Positions 36,959 through 49,892 of a DNA stretch of 64,000 nt are shown here, piece by piece. The stretch is from positions 1,552,001 through 1,616,000 of the forward strand of contig CP136069.1 of assembly GCA_032622095.1 (NCBI GenBank). Reading direction: 5' to 3'. Both the position numbers and the translations under genes were made by a program. The notes under the pieces are model-generated. The model had not been told where the DNA came from and made no database searches. It saw only the letters and a list, made by a program, of their open reading frames with translations. Source of the stretch: Siphonodentalium dalli (lineage: Eukaryota; Mollusca; Scaphopoda; Gadilida; Siphonodentaliidae). Within the stretch, counting starts at the first letter, position 1. Each line of letters opens with the position of its first letter.

Positions 36959-38678
36959 TTATTATTATACTTGACACTTTTGTAATCACTATTACTCGAA
37001 AAGTACAAGAAGTAGGACACTAAAACTTGGTAAGTAGGTTGGGGTACATGAGTTCTATGCCTATGGCCCATAACGATTTTGTCCGCACTTTCACCGAGGA
37101 GTTATCTCCCTTTATTTGAAAAAATGTCATTTTATTATCTCGGAAATTATAAGAAGCAGAGCATCGAAAATTAGACCGTATGCACATCTCGATATGCACT
37201 ACTGCCCACGGGCATAAAAACTTGTGTCCGCGCTTTCCCTGAAGAGTTACCGCCCATAGTTGGCAAACCTCTATTTTATTGTACTCTGTTGTCCTCCCGT
37301 ATCATTCCAGATAACTGTATTTTGTTTTTGTAGTCGTGTTGACCGTTGTCAGCTTAGTCCGAAGAAGAAAATTTGACAGGGTTGGCCATATATTTTTACA
37401 CTGGGGTGGGGGCAAAATTTTCGCAATTTTTTTTTTTATTGACATTCATCTATTTAAGTATGTAGATTCCATGAACGAAAACAAACCCATACCGGAAAGG
37501 ATTTTTGTAATCCGAGAAGAAATGCAAGAGTTACGGGCCCTCAAAGTTTGCAATTTGGTCCCTGTGCTTGTGCTCACATCTCCTCCGAAGATATCGAACT
37601 TAGGATGTCATCTGATATCCCAGTGCGTGCGGTCCGAAGAGAGCACGCGATGTGCCAAATTTTGCCAGTGTCGGTTAAGTGTTGTGGATCAGGGGAGGGG
37701 CGGTCCGGGGTACCAATTTTTTATTCTTCTCCGAATTAGATGAAACTTGGAGTGTAACATCTACACCGCCAACCGATCTAGAAACTGAAACAATTTAGAA
37801 AATCCATTGAAAAATGACGGAGTTGCGGTCCTTCAAACAATGCAAATTTGGGCCCATGTGCCTGTGACCTCATCTCCTCCGAAGATCTCAAACTTAGGAT
37901 GTCATCTGATATCGCAGTGCGCGCGGTCTGAAGAGAGCACGCGATGTGCCAAATTTTGCAAGTGTCGGTTCAGTGTTGTGGGTCAGGGGAGGGGTGGTCC
38001 GAGGTACCAAAATTTAGTTCGTCTCCGAATCATATGAAACTTGGTATATAACATCTACCTTATACGTTGATCATAAAACTGAAAACAGATCGTAAATCCG
38101 TTAAAAAATGGCGGAGATTTGGGCCCTCAAACTTTGAATGTGGGCCCGTATTCTTTCTAATAAACAAAATGTTATTCGTCTCTGAATGAGACAAAATTTA
38201 TAAAAAATAATCAATGTAACTAGCTGATCACAATACTCAAAACAATTTTAAAATCCATTGGAAAATAACGGAGTTACGGGCTCTCAAAATTCGCATTTTG
38301 GGCCGGGTTTGACTATTTCCCAATCCCGTCACCCAATTTCGAGGCAGGGGTGGGGTCACTTCCAAACACTTGAGATCAACCCACACATGTTAAGGGAAAG
38401 ATATAATCATCCTACTTCATATTTTCCGTCCCTTAACTGCGATTCATTGAGCTCATGATTTGGCCTATTATTATACTTCCATGGTGTAACCAAGGAAGTA
38501 TATTGTTTTTCTACTGAGGTCGTTTTCCGTTTATTTCGAAATACTCAGAAACTGATTGCAGTAGGAACGCGAAATCTCTAGCGAATGTAGGCATCGAAGG
38601 TTTACTACATATAATGGTATCCGGATTTCCGCCCAATGTTTCTTGGCGGAGTTATGGCCCTTTTGCGATTATTTTTCA

Positions 38679-38717
<39 letters not shown>

Positions 38718-40456
38718 TTATTATTATACTTGACACTTTTGTAATCACTATTACTCGAAAAGTACAAGAAGTAGGACACTAAAACTTGGTAAGTAGGTTG
38801 GGGTACATGAGTTCTATGCCTATGGCCCATAACGATTTTGTCCGCACTTTCACCGAGGAGTTATCTCCCTTTATTTGAAAAAATGTCATTTTATTATCTC
38901 GGAAATTATAAGAAGCAGAGCATCGAAAATTAGACCGTATGCACATCTCGATATGCACTACTGCCCACGGGCATAAAAACTTGTGTCCGCGCTTTCCCTG
39001 AAGAGTTACCGCCCATAGTTGGCAAACCTCTATTTTATTGTACTCTGTTGTCCTCCCGTATCATTCCAGATAACTGTATTTTGTTTTTGTAGTCGTGTTG
39101 ACCGTTGTCAGCTTAGTCCGAAGAAGAAAATTTGACAGGGTTGGCCATATATTTTTACACTGGGGTGGGGGCAAAATTTTCGCAATTTTTTTTTTTATTG
39201 ACATTCATCTATTTAAGTATGTAGATTCCATGAACGAAAACAAACCCATACCGGAAAGGATTTTTGTAATCCGAGAAGAAATGCAAGAGTTACGGGCCCT
39301 CAAAGTTTGCAATTTGGTCCCTGTGCTTGTGCTCACATCTCCTCCGAAGATATCGAACTTAGGATGTCATCTGATATCCCAGTGCGTGCGGTCCGAAGAG
39401 AGCACGCGATGTGCCAAATTTTGCCAGTGTCGGTTAAGTGTTGTGGATCAGGGGAGGGGCGGTCCGGGGTACCAATTTTTTATTCTTCTCCGAATTAGAT
39501 GAAACTTGGAGTGTAACATCTACACCGCCAACCGATCTAGAAACTGAAACAATTTAGAAAATCCATTGAAAAATGACGGAGTTGCGGTCCTTCAAACAAT
39601 GCAAATTTGGGCCCATGTGCCTGTGACCTCATCTCCTCCGAAGATCTCAAACTTAGGATGTCATCTGATATCGCAGTGCGCGCGGTCTGAAGAGAGCACG
39701 CGATGTGCCAAATTTTGCAAGTGTCGGTTCAGTGTTGTGGGTCAGGGGAGGGGTGGTCCGAGGTACCAAAATTTAGTTCGTCTCCGAATCATATGAAACT
39801 TGGTATATAACATCTACCTTATACGTTGATCATAAAACTGAAAACAGATCGTAAATCCGTTAAAAAATGGCGGAGATTTGGGCCCTCAAACTTTGAATGT
39901 GGGCCCGTATTCTTTCTAATAAACAAAATGTTATTCGTCTCTGAATGAGACAAAATTTATAAAAAATAATCAATGTAACTAGCTGATCACAATACTCAAA
40001 ACAATTTTAAAATCCATTGGAAAATAACGGAGTTACGGGCTCTCAAAATTCGCATTTTGGGCCGGGTTTGACTATTTCCCAATCCCGTCACCCAATTTCG
40101 AGGCAGGGGTGGGGTCACTTCCAAACACTTGAGATCAACCCACACATGTTAAGGGAAAGATATAATCATCCTACTTCATATTTTCCGTCCCTTAACTGCG
40201 ATTCATTGAGCTCATGATTTGGCCTATTATTATACTTCCATGGTGTAACCAAGGAAGTATATTGTTTTTCTACTGAGGTCGTTTTCCGTTTATTTCGAAA
40301 TACTCAGAAACTGATTGCAGTAGGAACGCGAAATCTCTAGCGAATGTAGGCATCGAAGGTTTACTACATATAATGGTATCCGGATTTCCGCCCAATGTTT
40401 CTTGGCGGAGTTATGGCCCTTTTGCGATTATTTTTCATTGTTATTATTATTATTAT
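33423..40456. repeat. Family B array B1, four copies of about 1,760 bp
   Basis: Body starts (TATACTTGACAC) are at 33445, 35205, 36966 and 38725, with hairpins at 34953, 36713, 38472 and 40231. Each copy has the body, four sub-repeats (first copy: about 33988, 34278, 34572, 34731), the hairpin module and an ATT tract of about 40 bp with one CTT interruption. Copy 1 has private changes (CATAATTTGG, AGAAAGTGATT, a missing G near 35104). Copies 1 and 2 share a GGGGG run near 34186 and 35946; copies 3 and 4 share TGTATTTTG and T11. Recurrent frames of 122-135 codons depend on these runs and are not credible genes. Confidence 0.97.
35162..35204. repeat. ATT microsatellite at a B-unit boundary
   Basis: A run of TTA/ATT triplets with one CTT interruption, ending at TATACTTGACAC. 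Equivalent tracts start at 36923, 38682, 49857, 51617, 57237, 58997, 60757 and 62517. Shorter ATT tracts lie at most other module boundaries, including after the C and D termini. Confidence 0.95.
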
Positions 40457-40572
40457 TATACTTCCATGTTTTAACATGGAAGTATATTGTAATTCTTCTG
40501 GCTTTTATTATTATTATACTTCCATGTTTTAACATGGAAGTATATTGTAATTCTTCTGGCTTTTATTATTAT
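40457..40572. repeat. Duplicated 58-bp block with a 14-bp-arm palindrome
   Basis: Two copies (40457-40514 and 40515-40572). Each starts with an inverted repeat with arms TATACTTCCATGTT / AACATGGAAGTATA around a TT centre, followed by TTGTAATTCTTCTGGC and a short ATT run. The palindrome is a more perfect relative of the A/B/E hairpin. It stands at the left edge of family C, as it does at 53407-53436 and 44793-44821. Confidence 0.93.
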
Positions 40573-42680
40573 TCTTCTTATTCCAATAACATGCCTTAAT
40601 CTCCGGAACGGCTGGACCGATCCACCTGCTGTTTTCGGCTTTAGTATATAACTTTGGAAGTTCTCTGAAAATGGCCCATTGAGAATTTCGTCCGACCTTG
40701 ACCTTCGGAGTTATCGCCATTTTGTTGATTTTTTGGGTTTTTCGCAACACAAAAGTAACTTGCGAAATCGATGTTTGATCTCTTATATCGTTGAAATGGT
40801 TTGACCGATTGATTTGAAAGTTGGTATTTGCATAGCCATTGAGTATACGAAGTCGATGCACAAATAGGGAATTTTGTGTGACCTTGAACTTTGGAAATAA
40901 CGCTCTCTATCTGTTTTATTGTTGTAAACGTATCTCCTCCGAAACGGCTTGAGATATCGAGTTCGGACTTTTTTCATTATTTGCGCATGTATGTGTGTTA
41001 TGAACCGCCGAAAAATGATAGGGTTCGCACTTCCGGTTTAAAAGTTCGCTACTGGTCGAAGTATAAAACAACGCTCTTTATAGGGAATCTAGAACGGCTT
41101 GAGATATTGAGTTGGGACTTTTTTCATTATGTGCAGCAAATTCTGCGCTATTAAACGATATATATAGTTAACGGATATCACTTCCGGTTCGGGAGAGCAG
41201 GCGTGTGGGTATGTATCTCAAAACTATTTTAGCGCCTATTTTGATGGAATTTGGTAGACGTAATCAATGGATGCCACTGATTACTATACAACTCGAATTT
41301 TAAAAATCGGACATAAACTTCGATAGTTATGGCTGTTTAAAAACCTGGTTTATTTCCGACCTTGACCTTCAGAGTTATCGACATTTTGTTGATTTTTGGG
41401 GGTCTTCGCGCAACTAAAATCGATGTTTGATTTCTTATATCGCCGAAACGGCTTGGCCGATTGATTTGAAATTCGGAACCCTTTTAGCCACTGAGCATTG
41501 ACAGTCGATGAACGAATACGGAATTTCGTGTGACCTTGACCTTGGGAAACAACGCTCTTTATCTGTGTTATTGTTGTTCCAGTATCTCCTCCGAAACAGC
41601 TTGAGTTATCGAGTTCGGACTTTTTCATTATTTGCTCACTTATGTGTGTTATGTACCGGCGAAAAATGATAGGGTTCGCACTTCCGGTTTAAAAGTTCGC
41701 TACTGGTCGAAGAATAAAAGAACGCTCTTTATATGAAATCCAAAATGGCTTGAGATATCGAGTTGGGACTTTTTGCATGATGTGCAGCAAACACTGCGCT
41801 CTTTAATTATATATATAGTTAATGGATTTCACTTCCGGTTTGGGGGAAAGGGCTGTGGGTATGTATCTCAAAAACTATTTAGGCGCATATTTTAATGAAA
41901 TTTGGTGGAAATCACCACTAGCTTCCGCTGATCACTATGCCACTTGAATTTTTAAAATCGGACTTAAACGTATAGAGTTACGGCTGCTTGAAAACGATAT
42001 TTTTATGGTTTTTTGCGCCCCTAAAATGCCTTGCAAAATTGCAAAATCGATGTTTGATTTCTCTTGTAGAAACGGCTCAGCCAATTGATTTGAAATTTCA
42101 CACCTGCATAGTCATTTAGTATACACAGTCGATGCACGCATAGGGAATTTCGTTTGACCTTGACCTTTGGACACAACGCTCTTTATCTGTTTTATTGTTG
42201 TTCCAGCATCTCCTCCGAAAAGGCTTGAGATATCGAGTTCGGACTTTTTTCATTATTTGCGGATTTATGTGTGGTATGTACCACCGATAGGGTTCGCACT
42301 TCCGGTTTAAAAGTTCGCTACTGGTCCAAGAATAAAAGAACGCTCTTTATATGCAATTCAGAAGGGGTTGAGATATCGAGTTGGGACTTTTGATGTGCAA
42401 CAAACTCTGCGCTCTCTAATGATATATATATATATAGTTAACGGATTTCACTTCGGTTTGGGGGAATGGGCGTGTTGGTATGTATCTCAAATTGTTTTTG
42501 GTGCAGATTTTGATGGAATTTGGTGGATAGAATCTGTGGTTGCCGAGTATTACCATCAGCTACAGTATCACCATACTGATATGTGTCTCCGGAAAACTGA
42601 CATTTATCAGGTGACACAATTTCCGTCATTGTCGAACATGGAAGTATCGAAATTGCTGTGCAATTACAGTTTCATTCTAG
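40573..42680. mobile_element. Family C unit 1, putative Helitron-like element
   Basis: Starts CTTCTTATTCCAATAACATG and ends in CTAG (42677-42680). Three sub-repeats of about 620-650 bp are marked by GTTAAYGGATNTCACTTC at about 41168, 41818 and 42437. Each has GAAACGGCT / TTGAGATATCGAGTT phrases, TTCGCACTTCCGG and a GACCTTGACCTT motif. With the palindrome on its left (40457-40572) and CATGGAAGTAT near its right end (42637-42647), it has inverted terminal similarity. No transposase was found; frames such as 42368-42763 recur in unit 2 and run off the element end. Confidence 0.6.
42637..42680 (+). mobile_element. Putative Helitron-like 3' terminus of C unit 1
   Basis: CATGGAAGTAT (42637-42647), then the stem-loop AATTGC-TGT-GCAATT (42651-42665), 11 bases, and CTAG (42677-42680) with T next. 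The hairpin-to-end distance fits the textbook Helitron 3' end well. The next C unit follows after TTATT. Confidence 0.55.
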
Positions 42681-44791
42681 TTATTCTTCTTATTCCAATA
42701 ACATGCCTTAATCTCCGGAACGGCTGGACCGATCCACCTGCTGTTTTCGGCTTTAGTATATAACTTTGGAAGTTCTCTGAAAATGGCCCATTGAGAATTT
42801 CGTCCGACCTTGACCTTCGGAGTTGTCGCCATTTTGTTGATTTTTTGGGGTTTTTCGCAACACAAAAGTAACTTGCGAAATCGATGTTTGATCTCTTATA
42901 TCGTTGAAACGGTTTGACCGATTTATTTGAAATTTGGTACCTGCATAGCCATTGAGTATACGAAGTCGAGGCAGTAATAGGGAATTTTGTGTGACCTTGA
43001 ACTTTGGAAACAACGCTCTCTATCTGTTTTATTGTTGTGAACGTATCTCCTCCGAAACGGCTTGAGATATCGAGTTCGGACTTTTTTCATTATTTGCACA
43101 TGTATGTGTGTTATGAACCGCCGAAAAATGATAGGGTTCGCACTTCCGGTTTAAAAGTTCGCTACTGGTCGAAGTATAAAACAACGCTCTTTATAGGGAA
43201 TCTAGAACGGCTTGAGATATTGAGTTGGGACTTCTTTCATTATGTGCAGCAAATTCTGCGCTATCGAACGATATATATAGTTAACGGATATCACTTCCGG
43301 TTCGGGAGAGCAGGCGTGTGGGTATGTATCTCAAAACTATTTTAGCGCCTATTTTGATGGCATTTGGTAGACGTAATCAATAGATGCCACTGATTACTAT
43401 ACAACTCGAATTTAAAAAATCGGACATAAACTTCGATAGTTATGGCTGTTTAAAAACCTGGTTTATTTCCGACCTTGACCTTCAGAGTTATCGACATTTT
43501 GTTGATTTTTGGGGGTCTTCGCGCAACTAAAATCGATGTTTGATTTCTTATATCGCCGAAACGGCTAGGCCGATTGATTTGAAATTCGGAACCCTTTTAG
43601 CCACAGCATTGACAGTCGATGAACGAATAGGGAATTTCGTGTGACCTTGACCTTGGGAAACAACGCTCTTTATCTGTGTTATTGTTGTTCCAGTATCTCC
43701 TCCGAAACGGCTTGAGATATCGAGTTCGGACTTTTTCATTATTTGCTCACTTATGTGTGTTATGTACCGGCGAAAAATGATAGGGTTCGCACTTCCGGTT
43801 TAAAAGTTCGCTACTGGTCGAAGAATAAAAGAACGCTCTTTATATGAAATCCAAAATGGCTTGAGATATCGAGTTGGGACTTTTTGCATGATGTGCAGCA
43901 AACACTGCGCTCTTTAATTATATATATAGTTAATGGATTTCACTTCCGGTTTGGGGGAAAGGGCTGTGGGTATGTATCTCAAAAACTATTTAGGCGCATA
44001 TTTTAATGAAATTTGGTGGAAATCATCACTAGCTTCCGCTGATCACTATGCCACTTGAATTTTAAAAATCGGACTTAAACGTATAGAGTTACGGCTGCTT
44101 GAAAACGATATTTTTATGGTTTTTTGCGCCCCTAAAATGCCTTGCAAAATTGCAAAATCGATGTTTGATTTCTCTTGTAGAAACGGCTCAGCCAATTGAT
44201 TTGAAATTTCACACCTGCATAGTCATTTAGTATACACAGTCGATGCACGCATAGGGAATTTCGTTTGACCTTGACCTTTGGACACAACGCTCTTTATCTG
44301 TTTTATTGTTGTTCCAGCATCTCCTCCGAAAAGGCTTGAGATATCGAGTTCGGACTTTTTTCATTATTTGCGCATTTATGTGTGGTATGTACCACCGATA
44401 GGGTTCGCACTTCCGGTTTAAAAGTTCGCTACTGGTCCAAGAATAAAAGAACGCTCTTTATATGCAATTCAGAAGGGGTTGAGATATCGAGTTGGGACTT
44501 TTGATGTGCAGCAAACTCTGCGCTCTCTAATGATATATATATATATAGTTAACGGATTTCACTTCGGTTTGGGGGAATGGGCGTGTTGGTATGTATCTCA
44601 AATTGTTTTTGGTGCAGATTTTGATGGAATTTGGTGGATAGAATCTGTGGTTGCCGAGTATTACCATCAGCTACAGTATCACCATACTGATATGTGTCTC
44701 CGGAAAACTGACATTTATCAGGTGACACAATTTCCGTCATTGTCGAACATGGAAGTATCGAAATTGCTGTGCAATTACAGTTTCATTCTAG
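42681..44791. mobile_element. Family C unit 2, tandem near-duplicate of unit 1
   Basis: Almost the same sequence as unit 1 at a spacing of about 2,111 bp, with scattered single-base changes and small indels, such as loss of TGAG near 43605. It lacks the palindrome on its left and starts straight after the TTATT that follows the unit 1 CTAG. Its end repeats the stem-loop (44762-44776) and CTAG (44788-44791). Confidence 0.65.
44762..44791 (+). mobile_element. Putative Helitron-like 3' terminus of C unit 2
   Basis: Stem-loop AATTGC-TGT-GCAATT, 11 bases, then CTAG followed by TTATAC. The palindrome of the next unit begins two bases later. Confidence 0.55.
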
Positions 44792-44792
44792 T

Positions 44793-44821
44793 TATACTTC
44801 CATGTGTAACATGGAAGTATA
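44793..44821. repeat. Palindrome at the left edge of C unit 3
   Basis: Arms TATACTTCCATGT / ACATGGAAGTATA around a GTA centre, followed by TTGTAATTCTTCTGGC as at 40457. It directly abuts the CTAG end of unit 2, so the two termini sit head to tail. Confidence 0.9.
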
Positions 44822-47368
44822 TTGTAATTCTTCTGGCTTTTATTCTTCTTCTTCTTATTCCAATAACATGTCTTAATCTCCGGAACGGCTGGACCGATTC
44901 ACCTACTGTTTTCGGCTTTAGTATATAACTTTGGAAGTTCTCTGAAAATGGCCCATTGAGAATTTCGTCCGACCTTGACCTTCGGAGTTATCGCCATATT
45001 GTTTATTTTTTTGGATTTTTCGAGTCATTAAATGACTTGCAAAATCGAGGTTTGATTTCTTATATCGTCAAAATAACTTGACCGAATGATTTGAAATTTG
45101 GTACCTGCATAGCCATTGAGTATACGAAGTCGATGTACAAATAGGGAATTTTGTCTGACCTTGACCTTTGGAAACAACGCTCTTTATCTGTTTTATTGTT
45201 GTTATCGTATCTCCTCCTAAACGGCTTGAGATATCGAGTTCGGACTTTTTTCATGATTTGCGCATGTATGTGTGTTATGAACCGCCGAAAAATGATAGGG
45301 TTCGCACTTCCGGTTTAAAAGTTCGCTACTGGTCGAAGGATAAAACAACGCTCTTTATAGGAAATCCAGAACGGCTCGAGATATTGAGTTGGGACTTTTT
45401 GCATGATGTGCAGCAAACTCTGTGCTCTCGAACGATATATATAGTTAACGGATTTCACTTCCGGTTCGGGAGAATGGGCGTGTGGGTATGTATCTCAAAA
45501 CTATTTTGGCGCAGATTTTGATGAAATTTATTGGACATAATCTTTAGTTGTCGCTTACCACTACTCCGCTCAGATTTTTAAAATCGGACCTAAACTTCTC
45601 GAGTTATGGCTGCTTAAAAACCTAATTTGTATGGGGTTTTCGGACCCCTATAATGACTTGCAAAATTGCAAAGTCGATATTTGATTTCTTATACCGTCGA
45701 AACGGCTTGGCCAATTGATTTGAAATTGTGTATCTACATAGCCGGTGAGCATTTGTTGTCGATGCATAAATAAGGAATTTCGTCTGACCTTGACCTTTGG
45801 AAACAACGCTCTTTATCGGTTTTATTGTTGTGAAGAGATCTCCTCCTAAATGGCTTGAGATATCGGGTTCGGACTTTTTTCATTATTTGCGCATGTATGC
45901 GTGTTATGAACCGCCGAAAAATGATAGGGTTCGCACTTCCGGTTTAAAAGTTCGCTACTGGTCGAAGAATAAAATAACGCTCTTATAGGAAATCCAGAAC
46001 GGCTCGACATATTGAGTTGGGACTTTTTCCATGATGTGCAGCACAATCTGCGCTCTCGAACGATATATATAGTTAACGGATTTCACTTCCGGTTCGGGAG
46101 AACGGGCGTGTGGGTATGTATCTCAAAACTATTTTGGCGCAGATTTTGATGAAATTTAGTAGACATGATCTTTAGATCTCGCTGACCACTATTCCGTTCA
46201 GATTTTTTAAATCGGACTTAAACTTCTCGAGCTATGGCTGCTTAAAAACCTGATTTTTATGGGTTTTCGGACCCCTAGAATGACTTGCAAAACTTCAAAA
46301 TCGATGTTTGATTTCTTATATCGTTGAAACGGCTCAGCCAATTGATTTGAAATTTTGTACCTGCATAGCCATTGAGCATTCGCGGTCGATGCATAAATAA
46401 GGAATTTCGTCTGACCTTGACCTTTGGAAACAACGCTCTTTATCTGTTTTATTGTTGTTAACGTATCTCCTCCTAAACGACTTGATATATCTGGTTCGGA
46501 CTTTTTTCATTATTTGCGCATGCACATGTGTTACAAACCATCGAACAATAATAAGGGTCGCCCTTCCGGTTTAAAAGTTGACCCTGGGTCGAATAATAAA
46601 AGAACGCTCTTTATTGGAAATCCAGAACGGCTTGAGATATTGAGTTGGGACTTTTTGCGTTATGTTCATCCAACTGTGCGATGTATAAAGATATATATAG
46701 TTAACGGATTTCACTTCCGTTTATGGAGAATGGGCGTGTGGGTATGTACCTCAAAACTGTTCTGGCGCATATTATGATGAAATTTGGTGGATATAATCTC
46801 TAGTTGCCGCTGATCACTATCCCACTCGAAGTTTTTTAATCGGGCTAAAACTTCTGGAGTTATTGCTGCTTAAATACCTGATTTTCTGGGAGGTTTCGTG
46901 CCACCATAATGACTTGCAAATCGAGTTTTTATTTCTTATATCGTCAAAACGGCTCAACCAATTGATTTGGAGTTTTGTACCTGCATAGCTATTGTGCATA
47001 CGCAGTCGACAGACTAATAGAGAATTTCATCTGACATTCTTCTTTGGGAACAACGCCCTTTATCTTTGTTATTATTTTTAAGGTATCTCCCCCAAAACGG
47101 CTGGAGATATCGGGTTCGGACTTTTTGAATTGTTTGCATCAGATTCTGCGCTGCATAATGATGTATATATGTTACGGTTTTTACTTCCTATTTGGGAGAA
47201 ATGGCGTGTTGGTAAGTGTTTCAAATTGTTTTTGATGCAGATTTTGATGGAATTTGGTGGATAGAACCTGTGGTGGTCGAGTATTACTATGAGCTATAGT
47301 ATCACCATACTGATATGTGTCTCCTGACAACTGACACTTTATCGGGTGGCACAATTTCCGTCATTGGT
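44822..47368. mobile_element. Family C unit 3, longer and missing its 3' end
   Basis: Begins like units 1 and 2 but has more sub-repeats, with markers near 45444, 46072 and 46701 plus a diverged one near 47172; the first three are about 628 bp apart. It stops after CCGTCATTGGTG at 47368, where units 1, 2 and 5 would continue into CATGGAAGTAT, the stem-loop and CTAG. A deletion has fused it to unit 4. Frames here (45168-45521, 46424-46777) are sub-repeat shadows. Confidence 0.6.
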
Positions 47369-48118
47369 GTCTTCTTCTTCTTATTCCAATGACATGCTTA
47401 TATCTCAAGAACGGCTGGACCGATTCACATGCTGTTTTTGGTTTCAGCATATAACTTTGTAAGTTCTCTGAAAATAGCCTATTGAGAATTTCGTCCGACC
47501 TTGATATTCAGAGTTATCGCCATTTTGTTGATTTTTTGGGGTTTTTCGCGGCACAAAAGTAACTTGCGAAATCGATGTTTGATCTCTTATATCGTCGAAA
47601 CGGCTTGACCGATTGATTTGAAATTTGGTACTTCCATAGCCATTGAGTATACGAAGTCGATGTACAATAGGGAATTTCGTCTGACCTTGACATTTGGAAA
47701 CAACGCTCTTTATCGGTTTTATTGTTGTAAGCGTATCTCCTCCTAAACGGCTTAAGATATCGAGTTCGGACTGTTTTCGTTATTTGCGCATGTATGTGTG
47801 TTATGAACCGCCGAAAAATGATTGAGTTCGCACTTCCGGTTTAAAAGTTCGCTACTGGTCGAAGGATAAAATAACGCTCTTTATACGAAATCCAGAATGG
47901 CTTGATATATTGAGTTGGGACTTTTGCGTACCCGCATAGCCATTGAACATACCCAGTCGATGCACTAATATGGAATTTTGTATGACCTTGAGCTTAAGAA
48001 ACAACTATGAGCTACAGTATCTCCATACTGATATGGACGCTCTATCAGGTGACACAATTTCAGTCATTGGTGAACATGGAAGTATCGAAATTGCTGTGCA
48101 ATTACAGTTTCATTCTAG
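47369..48118. mobile_element. Family C unit 4, short internally deleted copy
   Basis: About 750 bp: the left part resembles the start of other C units (TCTTCTTATTCC, AACGGCTGGACCGATTCA), then jumps near 47935 to a 3' variant shared with unit 5 (CATAGCCATTGAACATACCCAG). It ends in the stem-loop (48089-48103) and CTAG (48115-48118), followed by TTATT and array B2. Confidence 0.6.
48089..48118 (+). mobile_element. Putative Helitron-like 3' terminus of C unit 4
   Basis: Stem-loop AATTGC-TGT-GCAATT, 11 bases, CTAG, then TTATTATTATT. Same as the other C ends although the body upstream differs. Confidence 0.55.
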
Positions 48119-49853
48119 TTATTATTATTATTCTTATTATTATACTTGACACTTTTGTAATCACTATTACTCGAAAAGTACAAGAAGTAGGACACTAAAA
48201 CTTGGTAAGTAGGTTGGGGTACATGAGTTCTATGCCTATGGCCCATAACGATTTTGTCCGCACTTTCACCGAGGAGTTATCTCCCTTTATTTGAAAAAAT
48301 GTCATTTTATTATCTCGGAAATTATAAGAAGCAGAGCATCGAAAATTAGACCGTATGCACATCTCGATATGCACTACTGCCCACGGGCATAAAAACTTGT
48401 GTCCGCGCTTTCCCTGAAGAGTTACCGCCCATAGTTGGCAAACCTCTATTTTATTGTACTCTGTTGTCCTCCCGTATCATTCCAGATAACTGTATTTGGT
48501 TTTTGTAGTCGTGTTGACCGTTGTCAGCTTAGTCCGAAGAAGAAAATTTGACAGGGTTGGCCATATATTTTTACACTGGGGTGGGGGCAAAATTTTCGCA
48601 ATTTTTTTTTTTATTGACATTCATCTATTTAAGTATGTAGATTCCATGAACGAAAACAAACCCATACCGGAAAGGATTTTTGTAATCCGAGAAGAAATGC
48701 AAGAGTTACGGGCCCTCAAAGTTTGCAATTTGGTCCCTGTGCTTGTGCTCACATCTCCTCCGAAGATATCGAACTTAGGATGTCATCTGATATCCCAGTG
48801 CGTGCGGTCCGAAGAGAGCACGCGATGTGCCAAATTTTGCCAGTGTCGGTTAAGTGTTGTGGATCAGGGGAGGGGCGGTCCGGGGTACCAATTTTTTATT
48901 CTTCTCCGAATTAGATGAAACTTGGAGTGTAACATCTACACCGCCAACCGATCTAGAAACTGAAACAATTTAGAAAATCCATTGAAAAATGACGGAGTTG
49001 CGGTCCTTCAAACAATGCAAATTTGGGCCCATGTGCCTGTGACCTCATCTCCTCCGAAGATCTCAAACTTAGGATGTCATCTGATATCGCAGTGCGCGCG
49101 GTCTGAAGAGAGCACGCGATGTGCCAAATTTTGCAAGTGTCGGTTCAGTGTTGTGGGTCAGGGGAGGGGTGGTCCGAGGTACCAAAATTTAGTTCGTCTC
49201 CGAATCATATGAAACTTGGTATATAACATCTACCTTATACGTTGATCATAAAACTGAAAACAGATCGTAAATCCGTTAAAAAATGGCGGAGATTTGGGCC
49301 CTCAAACTTTGAATGTGGGCCCGTATTCTTTCTAATAAACAAAATGTTATTCGTCTCTGAATGAGACAAAATTTATAAAAAATAATCAATGTAACTAGCT
49401 GATCACAATACTCAAAACAATTTTAAAATCCATTGGAAAATAACGGAGTTACGGGCTCTCAAAATTCGCATTTTGGGCCGGGTTTGACTATTTCCCAATC
49501 CCGTCACCCAATTTCGAGGCAGGGGTGGGGTCACTTCCAAACACTTGAGATCAACCCACACATGTTAAGGGAAAGATATAATCATCCTACTTCATATTTT
49601 CCGTCCCTTAACTGCGATTCATTGAGCTCATGATTTGGCCTATTATTATACTTCCATGGTGTAACCAAGGAAGTATATTGTTTTTCTACTGAGGTCGTTT
49701 TCCGTTTATTTCGAAATACTCAGAAACTGATTGCAGTAGGAACGCGAAATCTCTAGCGAATGTAGGCATCGAAGGTTTACTACATATAATGGTATCCGGA
49801 TTTCCGCCCAATGTTTCTTGGCGGAGTTATGGCCCTTTTGCGATTATTTTTCA

Positions 49854-49892
<39 letters not shown>

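Noticed and set aside
44479-44928. 149-codon frame in C units
   Set aside because: It crosses the CTAG end into the next unit; the equivalent in unit 1 (42368-42763) has a different tail. No coding signature.
48496-48918. 140-codon frame repeated in B units as a possible gene family
   Set aside because: Its start and length depend on a poly-T run and other small indels; the sequence reads as repeat DNA in all frames and has no domain I recognise.
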